Made by a program: the position numbers and the translations under genes. Source: an uncultured Verrucomicrobiota bacterium (GTDB lineage: Bacteria > Verrucomicrobiota > Verrucomicrobiae > Opitutales > Opitutaceae). From it: DNA of 14,985 bases. Below are positions 14,024 through 14,985 of the stretch, in pieces. Positions within the stretch are counted from its first letter, which is position 1. Every line of letters starts with the position of its first letter. The DNA lies in assembly GCA_946481225.1 (NCBI GenBank), contig CAMLNJ010000018.1, forward strand, positions 1 through 14,985, given 5' to 3'. The notes under the pieces are model-generated. The model searched no databases. It worked only from the letters and a program-made list of their open reading frames with translations, and was not told the DNA's origin.

Positions 14024-14985
14024 TCAGCCCTTGAGCATATCGACGACCGCGGCGCGCTCCTCGACGAGCTCCTTGTTCGTGATCGCGATGCGCTCCTTGC
14101 AGAAATCGCACAGCTCGTAGCTGGTGATGGCCTCGTAGCTGCCGGGCGTGGTGGTGCGCACGGGCAGGCCGGCCCAGACCTCGGGGTCGAAGCCGTAGAG
14201 ACCGTTGCTCTTCACCGCGACGGAGTGGATCTTGCCAGGCGTCATCAGGTCGCGCACGTGGTCGACGAGGGCGTTTGCCGCCGAGGCGGCGGAGGAGGCG
14301 CCGCGGGCCGCGATGATGGCCGCGCCGCGCTTGCCGACGGTCTCGAGGAAGGGGCCCTTGAGCCAGGCGTGGTCGGTGATGACCTCGGTCGCCTTTTTGC
14401 CGCCGATGGTCGCGTGGCCGAAGGCCGGGAACATGGTCGGGCTGTGGTTGCCGTAGATGAAGATGTCTTTGACCGCGGTGAGATCCACCCCGGCCTTTTT
14501 AGCGAGTTGGGTCTGGGCGCGGTTTTGATCGAGGCGCACCATCGCGGTGAAGCGGTCGGGGGTGAGGCGCTTGGCCTGCGACGCGGCGATCATGCAGTTC
14601 GTGTTGGCTGGATTCCCCACCACGGCGACGCGCGCGTCGTCGGCGGCGACGCGGTCGATGATCTGGCCTTGGGAGATGAAAATCTTGCCGTTGTCCTTGA
14701 GCAGGTCGGCGCGCTCCATGCCGGGACCGCGAGGCTTGGCGCCGACGAGCAGGCTCCAGTTGGCATCCTTGAAGCCCACCTCGGGCTGGTCGGTCATGAC
14801 GATGCCCTTGAGCAGAGGAAAGGCGCAGTCGTCGAGCTCCATGGCCACGCCCTCGAGCGCCTTCATGGCCTTCTCGATCGGCGCCTCGATGAGCTGGAGG
14901 ATGACCGGGCGATCCGGCCCAAACATGGCTCCGGAGGCGATGCGGAAGAGAAGCGCGTAACCGATCTGGCCGGCGGCGCCGGTGA
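14024..14985 (-). CDS. mdh: Malate dehydrogenase (5' partial)
   Basis: A TCA-cycle enzyme that interconverts malate and oxaloacetate with NAD(H). The frame runs out of the right window edge, so about 320 residues are visible. They begin [18 protein letters not shown], the Rossmann nucleotide loop that normally sits within about ten residues of the N-terminus, so only a few residues are missing. The ATG at 14926 is internal. Further motifs are the substrate arginines in [20 protein letters not shown], the catalytic Asp in RLDQNRA, and the catalytic His in [30 protein letters not shown] is also conserved. The sequence matches the Thermus/cytosolic type of MDH rather than the lactate-dehydrogenase-like type. 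A strong terminator follows, separating it from ligA. Confidence 0.96.
   Translation of the reverse strand, partial: TGAAGQIGYALLFRIASGAMFGPDRPVILQLIEAPIEKAMKALEGVAMELDDCAFPLLKGIVMTDQPEVGFKDANWSLLVGAKPRGPGMERADLLKDNGKIFISQGQIIDRVAADDARVAVVGNPANTNCMIAASQAKRLTPDRFTAMVRLDQNRAQTQLAKKAGVDLTAVKDIFIYGNHSPTMFPAFGHATIGGKKATEVITDHAWLKGPFLETVGKRGAAIIAARGASSAASAANALVDHVRDLMTPGKIHSVAVKSNGLYGFDPEVWAGLPVRTTTPGSYEAITSYELCDFCKERIAITNKELVEERAAVVDMLKG

Noticed and set aside
1..14985. CRISPR array, insertion sequence, tRNA, rRNA, toxin-antitoxin or phage-defence locus
   Set aside because: I saw no spaced direct repeats, transposase motifs, terminal inverted repeats, RNA gene sequence or defence domains anywhere in the window.

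Overview
This is a very GC-rich bacterial chromosome segment with densely packed genes and a strong preference for G/C-ending codons. Gram-negative envelope genes are present: an MCE/Mla-type lipid transporter, an outer-membrane-type lipoprotein and a SurA-like periplasmic isomerase. The alanine-rich repeat protein with recurring W...DP units, the GH16-ricin enzyme and the overall gene style suggest Verrucomicrobiota, perhaps Opitutaceae. That placement is inference from style; no rRNA or other marker gene is present to settle it.

Layout, left to right. (1) Positions 2-2454, plus strand: the 3' part of an MCE transport operon. It holds an MlaF-type ATPase (5' end cut by the window edge), an MlaD/PqiB-like MCE protein and a PqiC/YmbA-like lipoprotein; the permease is probably just outside the window. 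(2) Positions 2496-4526, minus strand: a two-gene unit made of a SurA/PrsA-like parvulin isomerase followed by a membrane-anchored helical-repeat protein. (3) Positions 4541-5735, minus strand: a secreted GH16 glycosidase with a three-repeat ricin-type lectin domain, closed by a clear intrinsic terminator. (4) Positions 5949-7693, minus strand: gpsA, preceded by a possible very small gene and a four-helix membrane protein. (5) Positions 7886-9127, plus strand: a Gfo/Idh/MocA oxidoreductase. (6) Positions 9177-11232, minus strand: lysA, followed by a membrane protein of unknown function with atypical codon use. (7) Positions 11349-11618, plus strand: a small protein with one possible membrane helix, divergent from lysA. 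(8) Positions 11662-14985, minus strand: a complete LigA-type NAD+-dependent DNA ligase, preceded by malate dehydrogenase (its 5' end cut by the right window edge), with a strong terminator between them.

Most genes are housekeeping or envelope functions. The most unusual observation is the DNA ligase. Its best-supported start, placed by a good Shine-Dalgarno sequence and lying downstream of the mdh terminator, gives it a classical N-terminal signal peptide ending in an AxA site. Every catalytic motif, the zinc finger, the HhH region and the BRCT domain appear intact. This would be an exported LigA, unless a weaker internal GTG start is used. I saw no CRISPR array, insertion sequence, tRNA, rRNA or phage gene in the window.
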